A DNA stretch of 64,000 nt from Pyxicephalus adspersus (taxonomy: Eukaryota; Chordata; Amphibia; Anura; Pyxicephalidae): NCBI RefSeq assembly GCF_032062135.1, contig NC_092862.1:47128855-47192854 (forward strand), written 5' to 3'. The position numbers and the translations under genes are program-made. Positions 38,101-52,086 of the stretch are shown in pieces; position 1 is the stretch's first letter, and each line of letters begins with the position of its first letter. The notes beneath the pieces are model-generated. The model was given only the letters and a program-made list of their open reading frames with translations. It was not told where the DNA came from and did not search any database.

Positions 38101-41100
38101 AATTTATATTTATATAAATAGATTTAAAAGGTCCTGCAATTTTTAGATCTGTTATAGGAAAAATACATTCTAATTACTCATGAATGGAAATGCCTTATTG
38201 TTAGCACTTGATTAATCTGTAGAGTAGAGTCAAAACTCAATTCTAGACTTGATTGTGCGGTCAATTGTGGTAGACCAGCCTATGATGTTTGGGGTTGAGG
38301 AATACTGACACAAGTATCTTACATAGAAGTTTTTACTTAGTCATTTGTTTGGGATTAACTATTAAAGACATGACATTTTTGTATTTTTTGGGGAATTGTG
38401 TAAGATTTTATTTGTCCTAATGTCAGAAAGAGCACCTGAATGAAAGTGTCTAAAAATAGTTTTGTTGTTGCATATAGTGAGTCTGTACAGATAAAGTAAA
38501 TAGAATCATGTTAAGTAAATGTAGATTGACAATCTGGAAAATGGCCTAGGCTTCTGGTAAACATTTATTTTTAAGACCTCATTACCTAGACAATTTAGAC
38601 AAACTGACATTGCACACTCACTTACCTCACTGCTTTTGCCTCTGGTGCAGCTGGATGGCTTACAACGGTCACCTGTTATTTACCTTTAAAAGAACAAGGA
38701 AAGAAAACATGTTGCTATAACTGCTAAGTAGTATAGATAAGATCTAGTATAGATCTGCCATGGTTTGGCTTGCAGAATAGGGTAATTTATCGAGTCCTAC
38801 TTGATATCTGTGAAACCTGAAGCGGTAGTGACACACAATAAAGTCTATAGTGTCGAATCTTGATACAAAATGTTGAGGGTACTCCATTAATACTCAAAGT
38901 TATTATGCAAGTTAAGAGGCATGTGGAGCTGGATCCTGCAATGCAGTGACAGGTACCAGTGCAAACGGGTTTTTAAAATACCATGCAATGGTAAAAAGAA
39001 TTTCCTTTTCACGTGACTTTGAAAATCTTTTTATTGACATTCTTAGGAAATGACTGTTATGAGATGAATTTCATAGACAGTAACACTGTATTTTGCCATC
39101 ACATATTTTGAAAGTATAGTTAATTTTTTTTTACTCGTTCACATGTATAGTTCGTTGCTATTCCCTGGACTGGTCCACAGAACTCTGCAATGAGGAGTAT
39201 TTTTCAATGTGTCTGTTGGGTACTGCCACATATCTTGTTGGGTGGTGACAGCAAAGTCACCCGTACTCCTTGTTCCTCACTTGCCTTTTCCACTGACCCC
39301 ATCAAGCACCCAGAACAGGGCTGCCATCAGGAATTTCCTGGCCATATACTAGGTAAACTTCTTGTGTCCACCTCGCCTGTGACTAAAAGTTCCAGCATTG
39401 CAATTTGAGGGTCTGGTCTAACCATCATGAGAGCAGTGTTGGGTTTGGGAAAACCAGTAGTGGTCACTCTGGATTTGCTTGAATGGGAGTAAAGTGCACA
39501 TGAAGGGTCAGACTTCACTTGCAAATTTCTACCTTGCTGGTTAACACAAAACCATCATTTGCACCTTGCTCCATTGATGGCCAGCAAGGTACAAGTGTAG
39601 GATTTAATCTAAACTAGCAAGGGAGCCAGGTGCTGCATTTACACCCTAGGGAAGGGATGAGGGATTGAAGTAGCACAGGCTTGATTACAACCCTCACCAT
39701 TTGTAAGCACCCTTGTGTTAGGTGCTCTGTATTTTTACATTTTTTTTCAAAGCGTGCTGTGAGTTGCTGCATAAAAAGGCAGCTCTTCAACGGACTGTCA
39801 GAAACAACTACCCACTGCAATTTAATCACCTCAAGCTAGAATTTATAATCTAAAAAAATTGGCTGGCTTACACCTAACTAATCATTACAAAATTTCCTTC
39901 TAGAGTTTTAAATAAAGTTAGCTAGAAATGTATTTGGCATTATGTACCATCCTTTTAGTAGCATGTGGGTTTGGCTGTCATATTTTTCTGATAGCAACCC
40001 ACTGAGTTGTGTGTTGCTGCTTCCAGCATTTTTGGATAATTCGTGACTTCAATGTCACTTTCATGAAGGGTGTTTTATTTTTCTGGCTTTTTTTGTAGGG
40101 TACCAAGTAGCAGGCAGTATAAGAAAAATGTTGGTTATTATTCTAATGTAATACAGTGTGTTCCCAACATACTGCGATAGATGTGTCAATCAAACATGTC
40201 AGAAAAATGTTGCAGCATTATGAGGAACATATTATAAAAAAGCATGATACTGCTGACTTGCTGACTGTTTGCTCATTTTATGTAATAAGTGTTTGAATAT
40301 TCACATAATGCCAACATTTGTAAGTGTGTATCACAACACTAAAAGTTGGAGTTTAGTTTATTTTCTCAGAACAAGCAATGCAAACAAGAAATGCAAAGCA
40401 ACATGAAGGATAACAGATTTAAAATGCAATTGGCCTTTTTTTTCATGTTTTTCCTCAAAGGGGGCCTAGCATCCAATTTTTTTTACAATAAAGCCCAACT
40501 TCAGTGTGGGCAAACAATAAAAAATGTGGGTTTAGGCTGCTATGCTTACACTTTCTCTGGTGCTGCCCACCTTATTCTTTTCCATTCATTGATCACGCAC
40601 CACTCTTCTTCCAGGTTATATGAAGTCAAGAGTTGCTCAGATCACTTCCTGCGGGCTCAGAATTTTAAAGTTTCAACCTTCCTGCCTTGAACTTGCAGGA
40701 GAGTGCTATAGAAAGAGACCCTATGTCATAATATAGGACCTGTCTGGAGCATTAAGGATCTTCTGAAAGGAAAAGGAAAGGAAAAAGAGAATGAGAAAGA
40801 TGTGTTATCGCACAACCTAGTTGAAGACAACCAGAAACAACACATCTGGGGTCCATAGTGGAACTTTACATTGATTTTCAAAAATAAATAAAGAAAAAGT
40901 AATCTGTAAATGTAACACATGTAAGTATTTTTTACTGCTAAAAGTGGCCGCTAATAATAAAAAAACCTTATAGCTAGCAGCATATGTATGAGGTATGCAG
41001 CCCATTCCTTTCTCTGATGATGGCCCTGCAAAGAAAAATGTAAAAATGTGGCTGCATTGTGCTAAACATTAAGCACGGCTACCACATTCAGCAAAGCCAC

Positions 41101-41460
41101 TAAGTTCTTCCTAATTACTAGACCACCAGAACCGCTGAAACACAAAACAAATTAATATTTTAAAATAAGAAATCTACATTAAATATATTTTTGCACAAAA
41201 AATATAGAACTAGGGTTAATATTTTGTCTTAGCCCACTTTAATGAAGACCTTCATTAAAACTGGAAAACATACCTAATCAGGAGTATATATTGCAAAACA
41301 TTGCAATGGATGGAAAGGATTATTATCAGTAATCAGTGAAAAGAAAGATGGTGATCAGTGGTAATAGCCAGACAGTTGTTCAGCAGCAGATATATGACAG
41401 TATTCTACCAGTATGTTGTATTCCTCCACGGAAATGCAAAGCTATGTAATTGTAATTTAT
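32176..41460. other. Anonymous DNA with no recognised gene
   Basis: Nine kilobases of AT-rich sequence without spliced coding signal that I can recognise. 39150-39640 is somewhat GC-richer and contains a hairpin (ACCTTGCTGG near 39531 against CCAGCAAGGT near 39582). Possible old repeat, unclassified. Confidence 0.45.
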
Positions 41461-41750
41461 TATTATTGTACGGTATTTAAATAGCACCAACATATTACAC
41501 AGCGCTTTACAAAGTCCATAGTCATGTCACTAGCTCTCCCTCAAAGGGCTCACAATCTAATGTCTCTATCATAGTTATATGTCTATATGGGGTCTAAGGG
41601 CATTTTTTTGGGGGGAAGCCAGTTAACCTAACTGCATGTTTTTGGAATGTGGGAGAAAAAGGGGTACCCAGAGGAAACCCAAGCATACACATTGAGAACC
41701 TGCAAACTCCATACAGATTCGAACCTGGACTGGGCGAACTGGGACTGGGC
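41461..41750 (-). mobile_element. tRNA-headed SINE, minus-strand member of an inverted pair
   Basis: Same tail and body as 31871-32175 (TAGCACCAACATATTACACA, GGGCTCACAATCTAATGTCT, AACTGCATGTTTTTGGAATG). The tRNA-like head is shortened: part between CCATACAG and ATTCGAACCTGG is missing. Confidence 0.75.
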
Positions 41751-41788
41751 CCTGCAAAGGGCCCAGGCCCACTCTGAGCCCCCATAGT

Positions 41789-42137
41789 GGGCAGCACGGT
41801 GGCCCAGAGGTAAGTGCTCTGGCCTTTGCAGCGCTAGGTCCCAGGTTCTCGGCCAGGACACTCTCTGCATGGAGTTTGCAGGTTCTCCCCGTGTTTGTGT
41901 GGGTTTCCTCCGGGTACCCTGGTTTCCTCCCACATCCCAAAAAGCATGCAGTTGGGTTTATTGGCTACCCCTCCAATAATCTCCTCAAGGTCCTTAATTG
42001 ACCTGTATTAAGGACATATGACTATGGTAGGGACATTAGATTGTGAGCCCCTTTGAGGGACAGCTAGTAATATGACTATGGACTTGTACAGCACTACCTA
42101 ATATGATGGTGCTATATAAATACTGTGTAATAATAAT
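41789..42137 (+). mobile_element. tRNA-headed SINE, plus-strand member of an inverted pair
   Basis: It starts GGGCAGCACGGTGGCCCAGA with a GCAGCGCTAGGTCCCAGGTT B-box region, then GAGTTTGCAGGTTCTCCCCG, GGGTTTCCTCCGGGTACCCT and the tail GATTGTGAGCCCCTTTGAGG ... TACTGTGTAATAATAAT. It faces the neighbouring copy head to head. Confidence 0.8.
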
Positions 42138-42553
42138 ATTTAGAGAAGTGACGGTCTTCAAATGTTGCATTCAACCACTGCTCAATCTGTCCAAAACTAC
42201 ACATCATCCATGGAATAGGTAAGCAATATGTTTGTTTGCATGCTCTGCTTATGCTTCAATCTTCTCTGCTCTAGGTTTATAAAAATAACCCTTACATTTG
42301 TATGTAATGAGGCCACTTCAGCAGATCAGCATATTGCTAATCCAGCCCAGACCAACCATCTGGATTCAAACTTTAAATCTAATTGATTTCTCTGGGCAAC
42401 TGCTATACTTTTCCTTGTACCAGACATATTTGCTGTATTTATTTATGGTAAACGATTTCTATTTTGTGCATAGAGGTGCTTTAAATTTAATGTATACAAT
42501 ACAATTTGATACATAATCTCACTCAAATGTTATTTCTTCTCACTATTACATTC

Positions 42554-43157
42554 ATATGTCACTTTATTGGATACACCTGTTCAATAGCTTGTTAACATCA
42601 ATATGTACTCGTTCAGTGCCATTGTCAGAATTTGGCATCAACAACAAAAATCCATGGGTCCCTCCTGCCTTGTATGGTGGTATGTTGGCATGGAGGATAT
42701 TTTCTTGGCATACTCACCTCCGAGTGCCAATTGAGCATCATGTAAATGTCACAGCTTACACAAATACGGTTATTGACCATCTTCATGCAGTGTGCTCATC
42801 ATGGCTACATCCAGCAAGGTAATACACCATGTCATAAAGCTCAAATCATCTGAAGCTGTTTTATTGAACATAATAATAAGCTCATGGTACTCCAATGGCT
42901 TCCCTAGTCACCAGATCTCAATCCAAAAGTGCACCTTTGGGATGTTATGGAAAAGGGAATTTGCATTGTGGATATACAGCAGACACATCTCTAGCAACTG
43001 TTCAAAGCTATATGACCAAAATCCCTAAAAAAATGTTTCCAGGACCTTTATAAATATATGCCACAGCAAAGCACGGTTCTGGAGGCAAATGGGGGGGGGG
43101 GGGGGGTTAAAGCCACTACTAGCAAGGTATACCTAATCAAGTGGCCAGTGAGTGTAT
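42554..43157 (+). mobile_element. Decayed Tc1-like transposon, internally deleted
   Basis: The ends are inverted repeats: CACTTTATTGGATACACCTG on the left and CCTAATCAAGTGGCCAGTGA on the right. Inside is a broken transposase 3' part. Translated pieces include GNTPCHKA, WLP and SPDLNPKVHLWDV, matching the Tc1-family pattern around the last catalytic residues (SPDLNPIE.LW). Much of the N-terminal transposase is missing, and stops and frameshifts disrupt the rest. A run of about 16 G (43091-43106) lies near the right end. It cannot be active. Confidence 0.75.
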
Positions 43158-46100
43158 ATCTATTATTCAGCAATATTCTAGATACAAATTTCACATTTAG
43201 TGCTTTGTCTTGCAAGAACTGTTAGTGAAGTTCTATAGGCTAGGGTTCCTCATCAGAACCTATAAATATTTATAGTGCACATTACTTGCTATGCTGAACT
43301 GCTTCATTATGCTTCACAGGAAAAATAAATTCTACGACTGCGAGCTATAAATCATGCTGACACTGTCTAACTTGAGCTCATAACATCATCTTATTCCACC
43401 TAGACTGGAATACTTGAAGAGATAGAAATGCAATTTTCAGTTTAGATAACTAGATGGCAATTGCCTCATATTGCGACACATTGGTAAATTTACACCATGC
43501 ACAAGGGAGAGTCTATATTGGACAGGACTTATATTTTCAGTGACAGACAAAGTGATTGTCAATCTGCATTGTATTTGAAAAGGGAATAACATGCTTAATA
43601 GCTTTTTTCTAGCTGTCAGCTCTGATTATCACAGTCCTTTGAAGATGTGAATGCTCCAATATGAAAACTGTTAGACTAAAAGGTAATTTACTTTGCCTTT
43701 TTATGCCTAATATTATTGTTGGCTTTTAAATTGGAGCCTATAGGCACACATTGCACCATATACACCAGACTCTCCTTTTTCACACAACATATTTACGCTT
43801 TGCTTTGTCAGGAGAATTTTTGGATTATATGTTGGAGACCTCACATATTTTTTTTTATTGATTTTAGTCATTAGCATGCAACAGTTCCAGATAGAACATT
43901 TATTTATGAATGTTTTGTTTAAACATCATTTGGAGTTAGTGTGTGGCTCATGCATGAAGAACAGAAGGATTAGATCATATAATTTGGTGGGAGACTTTTT
44001 TTTTCTGATTTTGACTAGGACTATGATTTTTATTCTATATAAATATTATTGTCAGTTTAAATAGCCAAAGTGTAACTGCTTTGCTGAACCGTGCTTGTTA
44101 TATGTATAGCATAATCAGTAAAGCAAAAACTGCATAGCTGAGTGACTTTGTTAAGATATATAATTTGATTATAACTAATTTTTTAAATTGTTACTGAGCT
44201 ATTTTTTACAGTGTTACTAGCTGATTGGTTCAAAACTTTGACAACCTAACAAATAACCTGTTACTGGGGACTCGAGATTTAGAGGTCTAGATTGTTTTGC
44301 AAACAGTGTTTTCTGCAAAAAACAAAAAGAAATTCCATACTGTGGCTTTTTTGTATCACCCAAGCACCTAGTCTTTCCTCTTGCGTCAAGATCAGACAAC
44401 TTGGACCAAAATCTGCATGAATTTGGACATATTTTAAACATGGGTTTGAACCATTTATTACAACTTTCCCAGATGTAATAAAAAAAAAACTTATCATGCT
44501 CAACTCCTACTTTAAAAATTACAATCACAATCATTACACTATAGGAGGATCTCTTGTAATTTCTTTCATTTTCTGAGAGATAATATCATAGGTACAGGGA
44601 GTGACTTATCCTAATATACCCTCACTCCTACATAAATCAGCTACTGAGTTGCATCTCCTTTTAGATAAAACTCATAATGCTCTGCTATACTATTTATTGG
44701 TTCTGTATGTTGTGGTGGAGCGCTTTTAATATTTTCTGAAGGAATGCCTCCATACCTTTCAACTTTTATTGATACGGAAGAAGGACCATTTTAGCTTATA
44801 ATATTTAGGTAAATGACCCCTGCAATGCCCCCATTTTGCTGAAGATGAAAAAGTTTTGCTAAAGGTATATATATCTAACCAAGTGGGAGGACAACTGAGA
44901 AGGAAAGAGTGACAGAGGAACTTGGTTGTGAAAGAGGAACAATCCATTTAACTCAGGGACAGTTGGGAGATATGCCTAGGTAAAATGGTTGGCTTGCCAA
45001 ACACAGTAGATTGAGAATAGAGAGGGTTAAACCACAATATTAAAACAGCTTGCTATGTTAATAGGTATATTGCGCCTCTGGAATCCAGAAGAAGAAAAAT
45101 TCCATCAAAAACGTATTGCCTTGAACATTAGATTTGCTGCTCTGGTATTAGAATGGATCAGTCTTTTAAAACAGATAGAAAACAAACCCAGAGCACACTG
45201 GCACAGTGAGGATTATCTTCAAAGTTTAATAAACATAAAAAGTGTATATGTACTTACAAAGATATAAAAGCTTTAAAATATCTAATAGACCACCTTTGTA
45301 GGTCATACTGATGATGGTGAGCACTAGAACACATGAGTAGTAGCAGCTTGCTTAACTACCCATCTGGGCAGTGACAAGTTTCAAGTGCTACGCCCACTTT
45401 TTCAGAGTTCTGAGCACATCCTACCAATGCAGGCCAGGAGGAGAAATTATTCCCCACTTTCTACCAATAACAAAGAAGACATGCACCATGGATTCTTAGA
45501 AAAAGGGAGGATGCAGTAATATGATTTTGCTTTCACATTATATTTGGTTTAAACTTATTAAACACCCTGTTCTTTTATGAAGAGTTGGGTATTATTTATC
45601 AATCTTTTATACATAACATGATAGGATAACAGTTTTATGTTATATACAGTTTTATTTATATTACCGGTAGCTAAGTTTTGTAGCCTTTCTACTATATCTA
45701 AAGAGATCTATACACTTTTGCATACAACAAACACATTTGTTTCTGTGCAACCGTGTTAATGTGATATATTACCATGTTTTATTCAACTGTGCATTGTTCC
45801 TATTGGCAGTTTCCCACCTTCTAGAAATCAAATGAAGCAGCTATATAATGGTTCTTTCTTCTAATAAAACTTATTCCTCACACGCATTAAAGCCAATCAA
45901 TGACCTCAACAAAAATGCAAATAACTTATTGGGAGACACAAATAAAAGCACAGCATATGCTTCAATTGCAGGATAACAGGGTCATAAATCATAGAGATAC
46001 ATGGTTGTTTCTTTGTTTATTTTAGTATCAGAGAGCAGGTGTCAGAATGAGTACACAGATGTTCATGTCATCAAGGTGAAATGTACTGCTGCCTTGTTCT

Positions 46101-48134
46101 ATGAACTCATCTCAGAGTGACGAGCAGAATTTGAGCTAGGTGGTAAGGCCTGCCTCTGTGCTGTGCATCTAAAAGCTGATAAATAGGCCATCTAAAAAAA
46201 AATTCATACAGGAATATGTAACAGAACCCTAACAAAAAGCACTAAATTACTATAAATAACTACTATCATATATAATGATAGAATAAATAAAGACTTAGCC
46301 TAATTAAAACAGGGTTAAAAATAGGAGATGCTGAAATCAAAAAATATCTTCAAAGAATAGGAAATTAAAATACTCCAGCTTTACATAAAGCCAGCAGCTA
46401 CAAATGACACCATTATGCAGAGATTGTATTTTTCCACAGATCTTTTAATATAAGGTGAAGCTCCAGAGTCAACGAACCCTTAACGTACAAGGTGAAAACT
46501 TAACAATCATAATGTGTTTGATTCAGGACACAAGCATATCTAGATTATTCTCATGGATACAGTTTATACAAGAGGCTAAATATACTGTGAAAGATCTTAT
46601 TACCCAGTTTGGCAATACATACAAAGACTTAGATTAAATTGTATAATGTAAGTTTAGGTCTGCTTTAATCACTTCTTCATAATCATTTGCTGCACAATGT
46701 TTTCATGACTACCAACATAATGTTAACTTGTTTAGTAGAAATTCACCCATTACCCACGCAGTTTGTTCTAATTTAATAAAAAGATAACTGTAATGTTGCT
46801 CGCCATATTTGATTGTTTTATGCCCAGGGGGTAACCATTTTACATAATTGCTCACATAAACATTCATCTAAATAGAAAAAAAAAATCTCAGCAGAGACTA
46901 GTTGGTGCACAGACAGATTGAAATTCTTAGAAAAAAGGAAAAGATAAATTCTGCATCCTGCATTTCTGTATGGGAATTCCTGGACTCTCTAGTGTGCTAT
47001 GTTCTCATTTCTGCAGAATGGAGGTTGTGAGCTTATATATTCAAAAAGATGCATGGGATGCTATGTAAAATAAAAAAATATGAAAATATAAGAAAATGTG
47101 TACAGTACACAAGAACACAACTGAGAGAAATGGTGAAAAGGTATGTTTTGTAATTAGTCTGATTTCTGTGGGTACATCCCAGAAATGATGGTATAATAAA
47201 TCAAACCACTAGTCCTATTCCCCCCTCACTTTGTTACCCTGTTCCCTTTTGTATTCCAGAATTTAGGCAGAAGTATTGGCTTTTTTCAGTGGAATCTAAG
47301 TAGAAAATGTATGAATCTTGGCTAAAATTTCTGTTAATCCCATGTGGGAAAACCTGTATAATTTGACATCATAGTTTGAACTATTGATAAGTCAATATTT
47401 ATAGAGTAAGATGCAATGTATTATTTGAGTAGTGCATCTAGGTAATCCTTGTGTTTGTGTTAGACAACCATATATCTTTTTAATGTTAAACTTGTCACAC
47501 AGAACATGCAGAAATAGGCTTAGCTTGAACTAGTTTAGATATCATACCTTTATAGGCCCAAGGACCAAAGTAATTTTTACATTTTTGATTATTATTCTGT
47601 TTATTCAACAATAACTTTATTATTTCTTAAGTTAACAAAGTAATAAGTAAGTACAAAATAATGAGTAATACATTGTGACAAACTATGCTTTCCTCTAGCA
47701 ATATTGTTTTGTATTTTCTTCTAAAAGAGATAACTAAACAATATTCTTAACACAGATTCGCTTAACTTTTAAGCAAACTTTACACTAAATGCAATTAGAA
47801 AAATTGACTGAATAATGAGTAAAATTTGATAAACAGATTTTCTAATGGAATTAAATAAATATTTATGTAAAATATGAGTATCGATTTAATTAATTTCAAA
47901 GGAAAACATTTAGAAAGGGGCCCTATATAAACTTGTGTTAGTGGTAGCAGAGGTGGTGGCTCCTCTCTAGGACATCATCCATTTTATTTCCATGGTACCA
48001 GCCTACAGGTTGCAGAAATTAGTTGGAATTAGCATGAACTGCAAAATATCCACCAAATTACTTCATGATGATGTAAAATGCTAACTAAAGACAAAAACCC
48101 TGCATTTTCAGCACTTTATTGCTTAGTCTGATGT
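43158..48134. other. Anonymous DNA with no recognised gene
   Basis: AT-rich sequence. TTTAGGTCTGCTTTAA near 46653 looks like a solitary end of the TTAAAG-type MITEs. Small ORFs (for example 45055-45267, 46455-46637) have no recognisable domain. Confidence 0.45.
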
Positions 48135-48620
48135 TTGAAGCATACCTAAACTCAGAATTTTTACTTTACATAAAACCCTTTTATTTAAAGTAAAAATTTA
48201 GTTAGTGTTTTTTTTTAATGTACAACACCTTTAAAAAAAAAAAAAAAAAATAGGGTGCAGCACTGCCCCTTTATTCTTGCCTAGGAGATCAAGAATGAAT
48301 AGGAGCACAGAGCCTCCTGGGATACCTACGTCATGCATCCTCGGAGGCTCTGAGATGCTTGGATATGCGCAGAAGATGCCCTTTCATCAATAGGGAAAAT
48401 CTACATCACCCGATTTTACGCCTGCGCAGTGCGGGTGACAGAGGAAGAACAATACGGAAGAAGAGAGGAGAAGATGGCAGCACCTGGCGCCAAAGACGGA
48501 TACCGGGACAGCGTGAGACTCGATGGAAGAAACATTCGTACAGATAGACTGATCTGCAGGATTGAAGGTAAGTGTGCTTTTTTTTGTTTTAGGTTAGTTT
48601 TTAGTTTACTTACGCTTTAA
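48135..48620. mobile_element. TTAA-type MITE (about 486 bp)
   Basis: The left end TTGAAGCATACCTAAACTCA pairs imperfectly with the right end TAGTTTACTTACGCTTTAA. The interior is GC-rich (CTCCTGGGATACC, TGCGCAGTGCGGG) compared with its flanks, with a poly-A tract. The two short plus-strand ORFs inside are chance products of this GC-rich core. Confidence 0.55.
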
Positions 48621-49939
48621 GACCTGACTTTTAAAACTAACTTTACAAATACAATAGGTTTAAGTGAAAAGTAAAACGTTCATGTTAAAGGTTCTTTTAA
48701 GAAGACACAATTCCCTCCCTACTGAAACCTTTGTTATGCTCCTCCACAAATAATTTTCCTGCCAGAGCCATTTGAAATACCCATTAATTCCAGGTATGAG
48801 GAATTGTATGACATTCTCCCCTTTCTCCTATAAAGCATTGCTTGCCTCCCAAGTGGCCAATCACCAGGGTAGAAGGTCAGTAGCTCTAGGCTTTGTCTCA
48901 AAGCTTACATGTGGTTGTTAAAATCAAATTACCAGCAGGAAGGCATGGCAGTATGAAAGTAGTCACTGGATGTCTAATGACTGATGACCAGCATATAATT
49001 ACCCTTAACACTTCTAATCTTTGTCATAAATCTGCATGTTACTATAAATTGCATTATAAGGGAGTATGGGGCAATGCTTTTGTTCAAAATGACAATATAA
49101 ATGTTTAAATCTAATATAAAATGTTCAAACCATGTTGCACCTCATACATAATTCTTTACAACATATCACAATGTTTTCAAAGCAATGCATTATTTTTCTA
49201 GACGAATACTGATGAGCATGAATCATAACATCTGGATGAAGAACAACTAATGAAACTAGAAATACAAACAGACAGTTCATTTGTGTAAGGAAGTGGAATA
49301 GTGGAAGATTCTGTTCTCTTAAAAGAATAAAAAAAATTCCATGGTTTTGCTTGCAACAACTGCCAATGTAGGTCACTAAATTATCCATATGGGCTTATGC
49401 CAATATTCAAGGATTTCTGCTCCTTTATACAATTTTTTTCCAGAACAAAGTGAATTACTATTATTAGTTACCATATTAGTCATTACATACGGTCTGTCTT
49501 CCATTATTTCTTGAACAGGGGAAAAAATGATTGTCATATATTTTCCATGCAGCTAACTGACATACTAAAATAGTAATTTAATAACCGACTATATCTCTGT
49601 CTTTCAGGAGAGAAAAGGCACATGAAAGGTGAGGAAATAGTTAGGATTTATAGAAAATGGTCACATAAGTAATTAGCAAGATTAAAAATTATTAGTATTT
49701 TAGATAGATTCCCAAGAAATAGAGAGGATAATGAATTTTTGTTAAAAGCCTTTTCTAGTAACAATTAATGATTTGGAGCTATGGAGATATAAGAACATAA
49801 AATAGTAGTTTTTAAAAATACTGTTAGAATATTTCAGTTAGACATATGTTAAGAGAGACACTCAAGCAACAATAAAAGCATGAATTCTCTACGGTAGGCT
49901 AAATGGCTAAGTAGACATTTACAAGTTTTTTAATATTCC
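48621..49939. other. Anonymous DNA with no recognised gene
   Basis: I see no exon or repeat family that I can name. Confidence 0.4.
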
Positions 49940-50290
49940 ATAAAGCAGACCTAAACTATTTGACAAAGGAGACATGCAATGCTTTTTTGTCATATAACTA
50001 ACTCTCTGGCTCCTGATGGTTTGTGTTTAAGCTCTAAACTACACAGTACAAGCGCCATGAAGCTTTGAGCCTGGCTCTGTGTGAGGCGTTGCTGCCAGCG
50101 GGAATATTGGGTTATATCATCCAAGCAGTGAGGAGGATCTATATCTCCATGGAACTTCAGTGGAGCCAGCGGTGAAGATGGCAGCTCCCTAGGATGACCT
50201 GTCATTGCTGCAGGGAGACTGCCCAGGGTAAATATGTGCCATAATTGGCACCAACCACCTGTTTCCCTTTTAATTAACTTTTACTTTAAT
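49940..50290. mobile_element. TTAA-type MITE (about 350 bp)
   Basis: The left end ATAAAGCAGACCTAAACT is inverted relative to the right end AACTTTTACTTTAA. The interior is GC-rich (CTGCCAGCGGGAATATTGGG, AAGATGGCAGCTCCC) and has the same plan as the element at 48135-48620. Confidence 0.5.
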
Positions 50291-50668
50291 TAGGTTGAAA
50301 ATTCTGGCAATTTTCATCATCATAAGAAAGTGCCTACTGGTACAAAGTATTGGTCAGATTTTTAAAAATAAATAAATATAGAAAATTGTGCTTGCTTGTA
50401 TTCTTACCCTATGATATCTGCCAAACAATGTGAAGCATGTGTGCAAGAGACATACTTACCATGCTTTCCTGGGAGATGTTTGCAATGCCTGCAGTGTTAT
50501 GTAGTGAAACATGCAGGTGTCCACCATCCAACCATACCACACAAATGAAAAAAAAGGGAAGAATAGGGGAAAGTTACCATTACCAAAGATGGATGAGATA
50601 AAATGACAACACAAAAGTTAAGGTGGGAAAATAGGAACCAGTTACTCCTAGAAAACAGTAAAGCGTAA

Positions 50669-50767
50669 TTATTCATGAAAGCCATTTGATGCCACTGTAT
50701 CCAACATAAAAATCCACCTTGATTCCCCCTGCAAGATCTTGGAGATGTTATCACTTCTTTGAGAAAG
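50669..50767 (-). pseudogene. Fragment resembling the C-terminus of a Penelope-like retroelement
   Basis: Read on the minus strand, an open stretch gives ILQGESRWIFMLDTVASNGF followed by HE and a stop. This pattern (LLQRE..WI..L.T..P.GLN) is typical of the GIY-YIG C-terminal region of Penelope-like elements. I see no clear upstream reverse transcriptase. The assignment rests on one short motif and could be wrong. Confidence 0.45.
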
Positions 50768-52086
50768 TGTTTCACCACTAACGGTAAATTTTTGCTCATG
50801 GATTGAAGTTGGGCAGCTTTTGTGATACTATCTGTATGTTGTTATTCTTAGTATATATTTTTTCCCCACATAAATCCTGTTACATGACCTTTTCAAGTGG
50901 TACACCATAATTTTGTAAGTAATACATTTTCAATAATGATGTTCCTGGTCCCAGTGCTTTTTGTCTCCAGACAACTTCTGGTGATTAACCTGACAAAATG
51001 ATGTTCTGTTCTGTAGGTACACCTATGATCTCTCAAAATGTCTCCTTCACAATTTATCTCTTAAATATGGGACTCATCTGACCATGATGGAGGAATGTGA
51101 TGAGTCTCCAGATGCATCCCACCATGGGAAGGTGTGGTTAATATCTGTGTAATGCTTGTGCATGCCTTTTGTTTTTTTTGTGTGCATTTATGTGAATGCT
51201 ATAGTTTTTTCCGCTCCCCTCCTACTTTGTGGTCTTATTTTTATTATTAGTTTCTTATCTCTCCCTCTGCTGCTATTTTGTGTGCTATGAATTGCATTCA
51301 ACAAAACCGACTTTTGTTCCTGCTTCCTTCCCCGGCTTCCCTGTATCCCCTCGCATATACAGCCTGGATTCCAGGGTTTCCACAATAATAGGGGTGGAAT
51401 CACACACAGCATATTTCTTGTTAGGGGTTATTTTATCTCTGTTGTATCCTGTAGTCCCCAACTCCTGAAAGTGGAGATAAGCCATGATATGAATGGAGTT
51501 TCTTTACCTCGCAGCCATGCTACACTATTTCAAATCTTTATTTGGGAACACATCCCATGGCTGGTGTTGGGTTTAGGAAATTGTAGCATATATTGTGTTT
51601 TTGTTGCTTGTGCAACTTTCTTTTTTTTTTCTTTATACTTGGTTATGGTGAATCCATTTGTTTATGTATATATGTATAAGGGAAATTGCCTTACATAGTT
51701 ACAAGTCAGGTTGAAAAAAGACCATCAAGTTCAACCTCTAGGGAAATAAACATATACCAGATTTAAAACACTATGGACATAGTTGATCCAGAGGAAGGCA
51801 AGAAAAAAACCCTGGTACAACTTGCTATAACAGGGGAAAAAATCCTTCCTTATTCCATGAGGCAATTGGATGTTCCCTGGATCAACAGTCTCTGTTATCT
51901 TTACTTTAAAGCTTTAATACCTACCCAGTTATATTCAGTGCTTCTAGAAAAGTGTCTAGCTTTCTCTAGCAATCTGTAGTAGTTGCTGAAACTACTTCCA
52001 CATTTTCACAGACCTTACAGTGAAGAAACTCTTCCTTATCCAGAGCTTAAACTTCTTTTCCTCCTGCAAAGAGCGCCTCTTGTGCT

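Noticed and set aside
41789..41865. Possible tRNA gene
   Set aside because: Only A-box/B-box-like text is present, followed by the SINE body; there is no full cloverleaf.
41594..41940. Three overlapping minus-strand ORFs of 67-105 residues
   Set aside because: They lie in the inverted SINE pair; the proline/glycine-rich text comes from the SINE body and the GC-rich centre.
48359..48620. Basic Arg-rich ORFs (62 and 63 residues)
   Set aside because: They fall inside the GC-rich core of a TTAA-type MITE in two frames and match no domain.
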